Shown here: piece after piece, positions 43,363 to 51,176 of the stretch
Layout: every line of letters begins with the position of its first letter
Position numbering within the stretch: the stretch's first letter is position 1
DNA from: Pseudomonas sp. ISL-84
GTDB lineage: Bacteria > Bacillota > Bacilli > Bacillales > Cytobacillaceae
DNA length: 60,128 nt
Assembly: GCA_018613035.1 (NCBI GenBank)
Contig: JAGGRA010000034.1
Span: 17,773-77,900 of the forward strand
Direction of reading: 5' to 3'
Notes under the pieces: model-generated
What the model saw: only the letters and a program-made list of their open reading frames with translations
Databases searched by the model: none
Told to the model about the DNA's origin: nothing
Program-made: the position numbers and the translations under genes

Positions 43363-43388
43363 GTGCCGAATACTCGGCATTTTTTTAT
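43363..43388. promoter_or_regulatory. Terminator of the activator gene that doubles as a probable upstream activator site for kamA
   Basis: GTGCC-GAATACTC-GGCAT (43363-43380) is an inverted repeat followed by seven Ts, so it can end the activator transcript. It has the same arms and 18-bp length as the sites at 41850-41888 and lies about 115 bp upstream of the -24 element, the normal distance for an enhancer of sigma-54 promoters. Confidence 0.6.
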
Positions 43389-43484
43389 GTATTTGTAACC
43401 CCACCTTAATAAAAATATCCCCCAAACCAAAAACAACCTTCCATTTCAGTCCTTTTTTCATAGGGTAATATAAAAAAATTCACC

Positions 43485-43501
43485 TTGGCACACTTCTTGC
43501 A
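43485..43501 (+). promoter_or_regulatory. Sigma-54 (SigL) -24/-12 promoter of kamA
   Basis: TTGGCAC (43485-43491), 5 bp, TTGCA (43497-43501): a full match to the consensus TGGCAC-N5-TTGCA. About 39 bp before the kamA start. Confidence 0.9.
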
Positions 43502-43539
43502 AGATAACTAGATAAGAATCTGACATAGGGGGAATTTGT

Positions 43540-44970
43540 ATGAAAAATTTTTTATATAAGCCAGATCGGCACTGGAAGGACATAGAGCTATGGAAGGATG
43601 TCACGGAGGAGCAGTGGAACGATTGGCTCTGGCAGCTGACAAACACGATTCGCACAGTTGATGATCTTAAAAAAGTCATAAATCTTACACCTGATGAGGA
43701 AGAAGGAGTGAGGATTTCCACTAAGACCATTCCGTTAAATATTACGCCTTACTATGCATCGCTTATGAATCCGGATGATTCGCGCTGTCCGGTCAGAATG
43801 CAATCCGTCCCAATCTCAAAGGAAATCTATAAAACGAAATATGACCTTGAAGATCCGTTGCATGAGGATGAAGATTCTCCTGTGCCAGGGCTGACTCACC
43901 GGTATCCTGACCGTGTCCTTTTCCTGGTAACTAATCAATGTTCTATGTATTGCCGCTATTGCACAAGGAGAAGATTCTCCGGGCAAATTGGCATGGGAGT
44001 CCCGAAGAAGCAGCTTGATGCAGCAATTGATTATATCCGTAATGCTCCTCAGGTCAGGGATGTACTAATTTCTGGTGGTGATGGTCTATTAATTAATGAC
44101 AATATTCTGGAGTACATTCTGAAAAACCTGCGCGAAATCGACCATGTCGAAATCATTAGAATTGGTACAAGAGCTCCGGTTGTTTTTCCGCAGAGAATCA
44201 CTGAAAATCTCTGCAATATTTTGAAAAAGTATCATCCGGTCTGGTTAAATACTCATTTTAATACCTCTATTGAAATTACCGACGATTCCAAGAGGGCATG
44301 TGAAATGCTCGCCAATGCAGGGGTCCCGGTTGGAAACCAATCCGTCATCCTCGCCGGAATCAATGACAGCGTTCCAATTATGAAAAAGCTTATGCATGAT
44401 CTTGTAAAGATCCGTGTTCGCCCTTATTACATTTATCAATGTGATCTTTCTGAAGGAATCGGCCATTTCCGTGCGCCTGTATCAAAAGGACTTGAAATCA
44501 TCGAAGGTTTAAGAGGCCATACTTCCGGCTATGCTGTTCCGACTTTTGTTGTCGATGCACCTGGAGGGGGAGGGAAAATATCGCTTCAGCCAAATTATTT
44601 AATCTCACAAAGTGCTGACAAAGTGGTGCTCCGCAATTTTGAAGGTGTTATTACCACATATCCTGAGCCGGAAAATTATGTACCTGGCCGGGCAGAGGGA
44701 TATTTTAAAGAAATTTATCCGGAGATGGATGAGAAAAGATCCAATGTTGGTATAGCCGCTTTGATGAATGACCAGCAATTTAATCTTGTACCTGAAGGAC
44801 TTGCAAGACAGGACCGCCGTGAAAAATATGAAAGCGACCCTTCACATAGTTCACTAAAAGATAAGCGTGACAAGCGGGATGAATTAAAGGAAAAGAAATT
44901 TAAAGCTCAGCAGACAAAGCAGAATCCGGAAGATATAAGTGATGCAGAGCCGGCAGCGGCAAAGGAATAG
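43540..44970 (+). CDS. kamA: Lysine 2,3-aminomutase
   Basis: 476 residues, radical SAM and PLP enzyme converting L-lysine to L-beta-lysine. The cluster motif CSMYCRYC (Cys134, 138, 141) binds the 4Fe-4S cluster; LISGGDGLLI, RIGTRAPVVFPQRI and the PLP lysine segment PGGGGKISLQPNY (about 337-349) follow. The length matches the B. subtilis enzyme (about 470). The C-terminal tail (about 425-476) is highly charged. GGGGGAA precedes the ATG. It is the entry enzyme for the catabolic cluster and is followed 10 bp later by yokU. Confidence 0.96.
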   Translation: MKNFLYKPDRHWKDIELWKDVTEEQWNDWLWQLTNTIRTVDDLKKVINLTPDEEEGVRISTKTIPLNITPYYASLMNPDDSRCPVRMQSVPISKEIYKTKYDLEDPLHEDEDSPVPGLTHRYPDRVLFLVTNQCSMYCRYCTRRRFSGQIGMGVPKKQLDAAIDYIRNAPQVRDVLISGGDGLLINDNILEYILKNLREIDHVEIIRIGTRAPVVFPQRITENLCNILKKYHPVWLNTHFNTSIEITDDSKRACEMLANAGVPVGNQSVILAGINDSVPIMKKLMHDLVKIRVRPYYIYQCDLSEGIGHFRAPVSKGLEIIEGLRGHTSGYAVPTFVVDAPGGGGKISLQPNYLISQSADKVVLRNFEGVITTYPEPENYVPGRAEGYFKEIYPEMDEKRSNVGIAALMNDQQFNLVPEGLARQDRREKYESDPSHSSLKDKRDKRDELKEKKFKAQQTKQNPEDISDAEPAAAKE

Positions 44971-44980
44971 GAGGCAAAGA

Positions 44981-45265
44981 ATGCAAAATAAATGTGATTG
45001 GTGTGAAAGTAAAAATATTTCTGATAGCAGGGAAACCGTCTACTGGGAGCTCCCGGATGGAACCCGGGCCATCCAAATTAGTGACACACCTTCAACGGTC
45101 TGTAGGGACTGTGACATGGTGTATCAGTCTGATGATCTTGTGAAGGAAATTGACGATCAATTGTTTTTAATCGACACGAAGAAAATTGGAAAAGAAATTA
45201 GTTATGCAAAGCTAATGGAGCAGCCAAGGCTGCTGAAAAGAAATTATTTTGATTTTACTTCATAG
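44981..45265 (+). CDS. yokU: YokU family protein, two CxxC pairs
   Basis: 94 residues. CDWCES at the N-terminus and CRDCDM (about 45-50) form two CxxC pairs likely to bind zinc, as in YgiT/MqsA-like antitoxin N-terminal domains. The second half is helical. YokU homologues are linked to kamA in many Bacillaceae; the function is not known. ATG at 44981 directly follows AGGAGGCAAAG; an earlier frame inside kamA is not a plausible start. Probably translated with kamA from the sigma-54 promoter. Confidence 0.85.
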   Translation: MQNKCDWCESKNISDSRETVYWELPDGTRAIQISDTPSTVCRDCDMVYQSDDLVKEIDDQLFLIDTKKIGKEISYAKLMEQPRLLKRNYFDFTS

Positions 45266-45392
45266 GAGAAAAATCACAGCCAGGAAATAATTCACAGTTT
45301 TTTCACCGGTTCGTCACAAACTCCAGATTCCCTTTCTTTATAATAGACTAGAGGGTATACAGTATTCATATATAGTCACAGGGGGAAGAGCG

Positions 45393-45584
45393 ATGGAACT
45401 AGCGTTAATGTTAATGCTTGCAGCAGCAATGGGCGTTTTATTCTTATGCGGTTATTATGTCGGTGTTATAAAAGAAAAGTACGGAAAGAATTGGCTTCAT
45501 GCTGTGCCTGTTACGGTAGCCATTCTAATGTTTAATGTGATATGGGCAATTACAGAGATAGCCAAAACAGACCGCTGGCAATAA
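45393..45584 (+). CDS. Small two-helix membrane protein (63 aa)
   Basis: 63 residues with two predicted membrane helices (ALMLMLAAAMGVLFLCGYYVGV and AVPVTVAILMFNVIWAIT) and a charged loop between them (KEKYGKNWLH). GGGGGAAGAG precedes the ATG. No family recognised. Between yokU and yozE, with a strong terminator about 100 bp downstream. Confidence 0.7.
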   Translation: MELALMLMLAAAMGVLFLCGYYVGVIKEKYGKNWLHAVPVTVAILMFNVIWAITEIAKTDRWQ

Positions 45585-45681
45585 TGTAAGAACTAGAAAT
45601 CAAGCGCATTATAGCTTGTTGAAGATAATTTTTCACACAAAGTTATTTGCACCGTGGGATCCTATAAATGATTTGGTATTG

Positions 45682-45718
45682 AAAAAAGCAATCCGGAAAT
45701 TCCGGATTGCTTTTTTCT
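45682..45718 (+). terminator. Terminator after the small membrane gene
   Basis: GCAATCCGGAA-ATTCCGGATTGC flanked by A and T runs; a very stable stem with six Ts. Confidence 0.9.
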
Positions 45719-45822
45719 CCTAAAATGCTTCCATGAGTAGACGCACCCAAGGGGTTTATCTTATAGTAGTAGATAAAATACTGAAGGAACCAGATTGAAT
45801 AAATTTAGAGGAAGGCGTTATT

Positions 45823-46044
45823 ATGTCCAAAACCTTTTACCATTTTTTAATGAAGTACAGGCATCCTGAACCAAAGGATAGCATCAGCCATTTTGCCAAC
45901 CATGCATACGAGGACCACAGTTTTCCGAAAACATCCTATGATTATGATGAAATCAGCTCCTATCTGGAATTGAACGGTACCTATATGGAAAGCATGTCAG
46001 TCTTTGATGAAGCATGGCAATTGTATGTGCTCTCCGACAGCTGA
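45823..46044 (+). CDS. yozE: YozE family protein (UPF0346)
   Basis: 73 residues with the family's features: FYHFLMKYR near the start, FANHAYEDHSFPKTSYDYDEISSYLE in the middle and FDEAWQLY at the end. A small helical cytoplasmic protein of unknown function. GAGGAAGGCG precedes the ATG. In B. subtilis yozE is in the same yod cluster. Confidence 0.88.
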   Translation: MSKTFYHFLMKYRHPEPKDSISHFANHAYEDHSFPKTSYDYDEISSYLELNGTYMESMSVFDEAWQLYVLSDS

Positions 46045-46091
46045 TGGCCCTATAAATGTAGTTCTCATACTCTTAAGACATAGCGGCAATT

Positions 46092-46119
46092 GAAACACTC
46101 CTGCAGAGGAGTGTTTTTT
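46092..46119 (+). terminator. Terminator after yozE
   Basis: AAACACTCC-TGCA-GAGGAGTGTTTTTT; a MITE is inserted directly after the T-run. Confidence 0.9.
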
Positions 46120-46126
46120 AGTTAAA

Positions 46127-46369
46127 GGCTCTGTTAAAAGGTTAATGTTTTTTTTAGCACCCTGTTGATTGGAGCGGAAGGCACGAACTCCTCGAAAATG
46201 CTATCGCATTTCCTTCGTGCGGTGTTTATTCAAGGAAGCTTATTCAATGTCCTGCGGGAGTGCGGATCAAAGGGAGACCCCACAGGAGCAAAGCGACGAG
46301 GAGGCTCCCGGACCGCCCGCGGAAAGGGAGTGCCTGCAGCGGAAATCAACAAGCCAATTTAACAGAGCC
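46127..46369. mobile_element. Intact MITE-like element, 243 bp, with 8-bp target duplication
   Basis: The left end GGCTCTGTTAAA is the exact inverse of the right end TTTAACAGAGCC. The flanks carry TAGTTAAA on both sides (46119-46126 and 46370-46377). The core 46164-46350 starts GTTGATTGGAGCGG and ends GCGGAAATCAAC. It is about 90 percent identical by eye to the element at 54725-54967 and exactly the same length. Confidence 0.92.
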
Positions 46370-46521
46370 TAGTTAAAAATAACTGGGGGGTGGGCAACAG
46401 TCCACCCCATGCGCCAGCGCTTTTCTTTTGATTGTAATGAACGTACGGACGATTTTCAGGAAAAGTGCATATACTATTGTATTCAATACTCACGACTCAG
46501 TCATTGAGAGGATGGAGGACC

Positions 46522-47217
46522 ATGAGCAAAAGGAAAAAACCAAAGTACAAAATCGGTGATACAGTCGTGATCACTATTTATGGTACAGTCGGTAAAGTGA
46601 CGGATGTAAAGTGGCTTGATGATATGTATGTCTATGAAGTCAATAAAAGTGAAGGTCTCTATATGGAATCCAGCCTTCAAATGCTGTCTGAGTATGAAGG
46701 TGAGATCATGGAAAAGGAGCATATTGACATCGAATATAAATACTTTTTTGGCGATCTTGTCCAGGTGAAAGGGTATGGTTCGGATCTTTTCAAAATAGTT
46801 GGCTTCAGGACAGAGATTTGGAGATACAAAGAGGATGCATGGGAAGATGTAATTTATGAGCTTTCTAGAATAAATGACGGAGAATGGCTTGAGGCGGGAG
46901 AAGAGGAACTGACACTTGTTGCAGATGCGGAAAGTGCGGATGCCTTTATTCAAAAATTAGGCCTGCTTTATATGATTAACAAGAAAGAAAAGCTTCCTGA
47001 ATTAAAGGAAACGGCCAATTCATTCCGCAAAGCTGAAAAGGAACTGCTTGAAGGCATAAAAGAAAGAAAAGTGCTGATTGATGGTTTGCTTGATATATAT
47101 AATGATTATCGTATTCTTTATGAAATGTTTCATGATGATGAGTATAAGCATATCATGCGCGTCATACTCAGAAAGCTGAAGCACCTTGCCAATAATGATG
47201 GAAAAAGCACCGTTTAA
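46522..47217 (+). CDS. yodN: YodN-like protein
   Basis: 231 residues, soluble and acidic. The N-terminal part (KYKIGDTVVITIYGTVGKVTDVKW, then FFGDLVQVKGYGSDLFKIVGF) looks like two small SH3-like beta barrels. The C-terminal part (about 155-225) is helical. I assign it as YodN from the gene order (yozE, yodN, yozD) and general sequence; the function is unknown. ATG at 46522 after GAGAGGATGGAGG; the frame is open from 46465. Confidence 0.7.
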   Translation: MSKRKKPKYKIGDTVVITIYGTVGKVTDVKWLDDMYVYEVNKSEGLYMESSLQMLSEYEGEIMEKEHIDIEYKYFFGDLVQVKGYGSDLFKIVGFRTEIWRYKEDAWEDVIYELSRINDGEWLEAGEEELTLVADAESADAFIQKLGLLYMINKKEKLPELKETANSFRKAEKELLEGIKERKVLIDGLLDIYNDYRILYEMFHDDEYKHIMRVILRKLKHLANNDGKSTV

Positions 47218-47241
47218 TATTTAACAAACGCTTAAATGCTG

Positions 47242-47406
47242 CTAAAAAAACCATGACACCAAAATATAAACCATGAACGGGATGCCAAACCAAACAACGA
47301 GCTTGTACCATCCATTTAATAGACTCTCAAATAAGCTGATAATTGAGCTTTCATCGTTATTTACATCATCTTTTATTAGAACGGCTAGTCTGGATATGCT
47401 GGACAT
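47242..47406 (-). CDS. Small C-tail membrane protein (54 aa)
   Basis: 54 residues: a polar, acidic head (ISRLAVLIKDDVNNDESSII) and one C-terminal membrane helix (KLVVWFGIPFMVYILVSWFF) running to the last residue. ATG is preceded by GGGGAGGAAACTAAA, an excellent ribosome site, so I consider it real. It lies on the opposite strand between yodN and yozD. No family recognised. The rest of the 47218-47603 gap holds nothing else I can identify. Confidence 0.7.
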   Translation of the reverse strand: MSSISRLAVLIKDDVNNDESSIISLFESLLNGWYKLVVWFGIPFMVYILVSWFF

Positions 47407-47603
47407 TTTAGTTTCCTCCCCAAAAATATTTTCTGTAAACAGATCATCATTTTAAGCTGCTTATCCCATATGTATGTCCTAATTAAGGAAAAATGCCAAA
47501 GAAATAATAATTTTATATGAAATAAAGAATAAGACTTTTCTGACAGTTGTTTTGCATGAATTAAGAGTGAGCATCATACATTTTGTACAAAGGGGGCGAT
47601 GCT

Positions 47604-47777
47604 GTGAAGGAAATAGAGGTCGTGATTGATACGGAGGAAATTGCTGAATTTTTCTTTCATGAGCTGGCAAAAAGGGGATATGTGCCTACTGAAGGAGAAC
47701 TGGATGAACTCGCAGATATCACGTTTGAGTACTTATTGCAAAAATGTATTATCGATGAGGAAATCGAAGACGACTAA
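47604..47777 (+). CDS. yozD: YozD family protein
   Basis: 57 residues, acidic: KEIEVVIDTEEIAEFFFHEL then YVPTEGELDELADITFEYLL. I recognise this as YozD, a short helical protein of unknown function in the B. subtilis yod cluster. The start is GTG at 47604, seven bases after GGGGG; the frame is open from 47583. Followed by a strong terminator. Confidence 0.82.
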   Translation: MKEIEVVIDTEEIAEFFFHELAKRGYVPTEGELDELADITFEYLLQKCIIDEEIEDD

Positions 47778-47784
47778 TATAGAA

Positions 47785-47818
47785 AAATGACGAGGAAAGG
47801 TGCTCGTCATTTTTTTGC
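47785..47818 (+). terminator. Terminator after yozD
   Basis: AATGACGAG-loop-CTCGTCATT followed by Ts. Confidence 0.9.
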
Positions 47819-47965
47819 GCGGTAAGAGGCGGGGCTCCGCATAAAAATAGTTTGCTAATCATACATAAGTAGGACCAATACCGCTTTAAAAATCGGCTGG
47901 CGACATAACGGCAAAAGGCTTTTTCGGCAATGGATAAAAAATTTATGGCTACCCTCCGGAAAAAG

Positions 47966-47993
47966 TGAAACTTTCTTTTTCTATGAACGTATA
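47966..47993 (+). promoter_or_regulatory. SigW-type promoter of spo0M
   Basis: TGAAAC (47966-47971), 16 bp, CGTATA (47988-47993), matching the SigW consensus. B. subtilis spo0M is a known SigW-regulon member. The leader of about 130 nt has no recognisable RNA element. Confidence 0.8.
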
Positions 47994-48125
47994 TCTTAAT
48001 GAAAGAAATTCTTTGTTTACAATTGTAGAAGCCGCCGGAAAAGGTAAAAAAGTTGGCGGGATGGAAGGTGAAACTTCCTTGTAGTGAAAAATTTATAAAT
48101 ATAATTTGACTAGGGAGAGAAGAAC

Positions 48126-48896
48126 ATGTCATTTTTTAACAAGGTCTTAGCAAGTGTGGGAATTGGGTCTGCAAAAGTGGATACCAGGCTTGAAAGAGAT
48201 ACTGTTTCACCCGGAGAGGTTTTAAAGGGAGTTGTTGTAATTTCAGGAGGAAATACCGAACAGATTATAGACGATATTTATCTTTCTTTGAATACGACTT
48301 ATATAAAGGAATCGGATGATAAAAAGTATACAGTCTCAGGGTTGATCGACCGTTTCAGGCTGGCGGAATCGATTACCCTCTCTGCAAATGAGCAAAAGGA
48401 AATTCCGTTTACCTTTAATTTGCCTTCTGATACCCCGTTATCTTTTGGAAAGACAAAAATTTGGGTTGCTACTGGGCTGGATATAAAAAATGCGGTGGAT
48501 CCTACTGATCAGGATTTTATCAGGGTCGTCCCCAATCCGTTAATGGATTCAGTTTTAAACGCTGTATCCAATATGGGCTTCCGATTACGGGAAGCTGAAT
48601 GCGAGCAGGCTCCGCACCGTCTGCGCCGCAGGCTGCCATTTATACAGGAGTTTGAATTTGTGCCGGTATCCGGCCCTTATAGAGGCCGCCTTGATGAATT
48701 GGAAGTTGTATTTTTCCCTCAGCCAAGCGGAGAGACAGAAATACTTATGCAGGTAGACCGCAGAGCCAGAGGGCTAGGCGGATTCCTGGCAGAAGCGCTT
48801 GAAATGGATGAATCATTTGTTCGATTTACAGTAACAAATGGAGATATCCCTTATATGCAGCAAAAGCTTCAATCAATGATAGCAAAATATGCTTAA
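48126..48896 (+). CDS. spo0M: Sporulation-control protein Spo0M
   Basis: 256 residues. Arrestin-like Spo0M fold: SFFNKVLASVGIGSAKVDTRLERDTVSPGEVLKG at the N-terminus and PHRLRRRLPFIQEFEFVP in the middle are family features, and the C-terminal half ends VTNGDIPYMQQKLQSMI. Spo0M controls the early stage of sporulation and is envelope-stress inducible through SigW, matching the promoter seen upstream. GGGAGAGAAGA precedes the ATG. Confidence 0.93.
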   Translation: MSFFNKVLASVGIGSAKVDTRLERDTVSPGEVLKGVVVISGGNTEQIIDDIYLSLNTTYIKESDDKKYTVSGLIDRFRLAESITLSANEQKEIPFTFNLPSDTPLSFGKTKIWVATGLDIKNAVDPTDQDFIRVVPNPLMDSVLNAVSNMGFRLREAECEQAPHRLRRRLPFIQEFEFVPVSGPYRGRLDELEVVFFPQPSGETEILMQVDRRARGLGGFLAEALEMDESFVRFTVTNGDIPYMQQKLQSMIAKYA

Positions 48897-48916
48897 TGTA
48901 ATATCATAATAAATAG

Positions 48917-48947
48917 AAACGATGGGGGAATTCCCATCGTTTTTTAA
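48917..48947. terminator. Bidirectional terminator between spo0M and the GDPD gene
   Basis: AACGATGGGGGAATTCCCATCGTT followed by Ts; A-rich on the other side. Confidence 0.85.
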
Positions 48948-48959
48948 TTTCTGAAAAAA

Positions 48960-49829
48960 TTATGTCAGCAAGGTTTTTATAAAATCCTGTCCTTTCAAAA
49001 AGGGTGTTATGAACGCATACAGCCTTGAATCCGGTATTCTTTTTTCTTCATCAGATATAATTCCATGAACCCCGAGCCGCTGCATATCAGCGAATTGGTA
49101 CTGTTTTTTTATGGTCCAGGAGTATACTTCATATCCGAATAACTCAGCTTGTGTTATGAAGGATTTGGAGAGTAAAAGGTGGTGGACAGATAGAAAAGAG
49201 GCGAATTGGCGATAGGAAGCCAAATGAAGCATATCCAGCTGCTTGCTTAGGAGTATGCCCGCAGGAATATCTGGAGCCAGCTGGTGAAACTTTTTCATTT
49301 CATTCACATGGAAGGATTGGACCTTGATGTTTTTTACGAGTTGCCCGTCTTTTTTGTAGCTCATTAACATCTCAGCAAGCACCTCCGTCATGCCAGGCTG
49401 ATTTTCCGGGGCTTTCATTTCAATCAGTAATCCGATTTTTCCGATAAAACGATCTAATACCTCATAAAGCAACGGTACTTTCTCCTCCGCAAATTCAGGG
49501 GAATACCACGAACCAGCATCAAGATTTTTTATTTCCTCAACAGTCAGATCCCCAATAAAGCCCTCACCGTCTGTAGTCCTTTGAACATCTGCATCATGAA
49601 TGACAACAAGGTGTCCATCTTTGCTGAACCTCACATCCAACTCAATATAATCAAACCCTAAATCGACAGCTTTTTCAAAGGATGCTATCGTATTTTCAGG
49701 CGCATAAGTGGATGCTCCCCTGTGGGCTATGGATTTGAAGGGTATGAGAGGCTGAAAAAAATAAGAAAATGACGTTAAAAGAAGACTTACAATGATTGAA
49801 AACAAAAATGTTTTTTTAGAAACCCTCAA
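48960..49829 (-). CDS. Glycerophosphodiester phosphodiesterase, membrane-anchored
   Basis: 289 residues. N-terminal anchor (TFLFSIIVSLLLTSFSYFF) then a GDPD TIM barrel with IAHRGASTYAPENTIASFEKA (catalytic His and metal Glu), DYIELDVRFSKDGHLVVIHDADVQRTTDG (second His and metal sites) and LLIEMKAPE. It hydrolyses glycerophosphodiesters, here on the outer face of the membrane. The start is TTG at 49829 after AGGGGTGATG. No phosphate- or glycerol-regulon genes are adjacent. Confidence 0.9.
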   Translation of the reverse strand: MRVSKKTFLFSIIVSLLLTSFSYFFQPLIPFKSIAHRGASTYAPENTIASFEKAVDLGFDYIELDVRFSKDGHLVVIHDADVQRTTDGEGFIGDLTVEEIKNLDAGSWYSPEFAEEKVPLLYEVLDRFIGKIGLLIEMKAPENQPGMTEVLAEMLMSYKKDGQLVKNIKVQSFHVNEMKKFHQLAPDIPAGILLSKQLDMLHLASYRQFASFLSVHHLLLSKSFITQAELFGYEVYSWTIKKQYQFADMQRLGVHGIISDEEKRIPDSRLYAFITPFLKGQDFIKTLLT

Positions 49830-50034
49830 CTTTTCATCACCCCTATAAAAGTCTTTTGTATATACTATGCGGGGTGGACTCGTTTGAAAGCGGTTTCATT
49901 ATAAAAATTTTCGCGAATCGACAAAACTAGAACTTTTTTGATGAAGGAAACGACAAGAAAAGTGCCTAATTAAACAATAATACTACCTGATTATATTAGT
50001 AAGGACCAGATTTTGCAGTGAAGAATGGCTGCAA

Positions 50035-50475
50035 TAGAGCTTCATGAAGCCGAATTTGTTTGGAGAAGGGGCGGGATAGTCGTCATAAAGGGTTCATGGG
50101 GACGATATTTTTGAGAAGAAGGGCAATGGTCGCCATAGGGCGTTCATGAGGAAGATATTCTTGTAAGAAGAAGGAGAATGGTCGCCATAGGGCGTTCATG
50201 AGGACGATATTCTTGTAAGAAGAAGGAGAATGGTCGCCATAGGGCGTTCATGAGGAAGATATTCTTGTGAGAAGAAGGAGAATGGTCGTCAAGGAGCGTT
50301 CATGAAGCCGATATTCTTGTGAGAAGAAGGAGAATGGTCGTCAAGGAGCGTTCATGAAGCCGATATTCTTGTGAAAAGAAGGAGAATGGCCGCCATGGGC
50401 GTTCATGTAGCCGAAATACCACCCAGAAAGAGGAAAATGGTCGTCATAGAGCATTTCATCAGGAAATCTATATAA
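50035..50475. repeat. Minisatellite B: eight to nine units of about 52 bp
   Basis: The anchor TTCATG occurs at 50041, 50093, 50143, 50195, 50247, 50299, 50351 and 50402, with TTCATC at 50455. Most steps are exactly 52 bp, the others 50, 51 and 53. The typical unit is GGGCGTTCATGAGGACGATA, then TTCTTGTAAGAAGAAGGAGA, then ATGGTCGCCATA. The sequence differs from minisatellite A although the period is the same. Together with 49830-50034, where I see nothing, it fills the 670-bp gap before yodL. Confidence 0.9.
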
Positions 50476-50530
50476 ACAGAAGAAGTGTTCAAGGAGTTAA
50501 AGGGTGATACCAAAACCGAGGGGGATGCAT

Positions 50531-50839
50531 ATGCTGAAGGAATTAACCAGGATTAGAAGAAAAGAGTATGATGTGACGATTTTCCAAACACCCAAGTTTA
50601 GGGAGACAAAGGGGTTTCAGCAAGTTTACCGCTTGAATGTTGAAGGATTGACCCATGAAGAATGCCTTGATAATGTTTTTAGAAGATTTAATGTACCAGA
50701 TAGGATTCCAGTTGACTTTAGCGGCCGGTTTATTTCAACGGGAGACATTCTTTTTATTGATGAAGGCCGGAGAGGACAGTATTATTACCAGCTAAAGCCT
50801 GGCGGCTGGGAAGAAATAAATCGTATACATATCCGATAG
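50531..50839 (+). CDS. yodL: YodL-like protein
   Basis: 102 residues. Central block YDVTIFQTPKFRETKGFQQVYRLN, then a C-terminal FSGRFISTGDILFIDEGRRGQYYYQLKPGGW, as in the YodL domain. YodL of B. subtilis is a sporulation protein that affects the cell-shape protein MreB when misexpressed. The start is ATG at 50531 after GAGGGGG; upstream in-frame GTG/ATG codons overlap the ribosome site. Between minisatellite B and a terminator. Confidence 0.85.
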   Translation: MLKELTRIRRKEYDVTIFQTPKFRETKGFQQVYRLNVEGLTHEECLDNVFRRFNVPDRIPVDFSGRFISTGDILFIDEGRRGQYYYQLKPGGWEEINRIHIR

Positions 50840-50845
50840 TAAAAT

Positions 50846-50884
50846 TTATGAGAGGAAGGCAAGATGCCCTCCTCTTTTTTATTT
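50846..50884 (+). terminator. Terminator after yodL
   Basis: GAGAGGAAGGC-AAGAT-GCCCTCCTC with six Ts; one mismatch in the stem. Confidence 0.75.
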
Positions 50885-51032
50885 ACTCGGTTATGTTGGA
50901 CCCAGGGCTGTTTTTGCGCTTATTGGCCGTATATTCTTTGCCGTGGGCCTCTTGTTCGGCGATTATAGCTTCGGCAGGTATATGATTATTTTTTTTTGGC
51001 GAATTTATGCGGTTGCGATGCTTTTTGCCCAT
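50883..51032 (-). CDS. Small basic hydrophilic protein (49 aa)
   Basis: 49 residues, very hydrophilic: GKKHRNRINSPKKNNHIPAE, then AIIAEQEAHGKEYTANKRKN, a tail ending NITE. GGAGGGATTCAG precedes the ATG. Composition (Lys, Asn, Arg, His, few hydrophobics) is like minor small acid-soluble spore proteins, but I cannot match a named Ssp. It is next to another such gene (51048-51176) on the same strand. The two are 15 bp apart and probably form one transcript. Confidence 0.65.
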   Translation of the reverse strand: MGKKHRNRINSPKKNNHIPAEAIIAEQEAHGKEYTANKRKNSPGSNITE

Positions 51033-51047
51033 CTGAATCCCTCCAAA

Positions 51048-51176
51048 TTATCGATTGCTTTTTGTTTTGACTGTTTTAGATGTATGCGGTTCAGTATTTG
51101 CCCTTGAAGACGGGTTTGTTTCATTTGCATGCTGAACGGCTTGTCTCAGTTTTTTGCTCATCCCTTTTTGTGGCAT
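51048..51176 (-). CDS. Small basic hydrophilic protein (42 aa)
   Basis: 42 residues: PQKGMSKKLRQAVQHANETN then SSRANTEPHTSKTVKTKSNR. AAAGGAGGTTCTAAAC gives an excellent ribosome site for ATG at 51176; the longer frame from 51233 has none. Lys/Ser/Thr-rich and without hydrophobic segments, like a minor spore protein (inference). It is upstream of the 49-residue gene and divergent from deoD. Confidence 0.65.
   Translation of the reverse strand: MPQKGMSKKLRQAVQHANETNPSSRANTEPHTSKTVKTKSNR

Noticed and set aside
46169..46372. Reading frames of 65-67 codons in the MITE copies (also 54767-54970, 32594-32821 and 72-290)
   Set aside because: They lie wholly inside the repeats, share sequence only because the repeats do, and have no ribosome site; the conserved features are palindromes, not codons.
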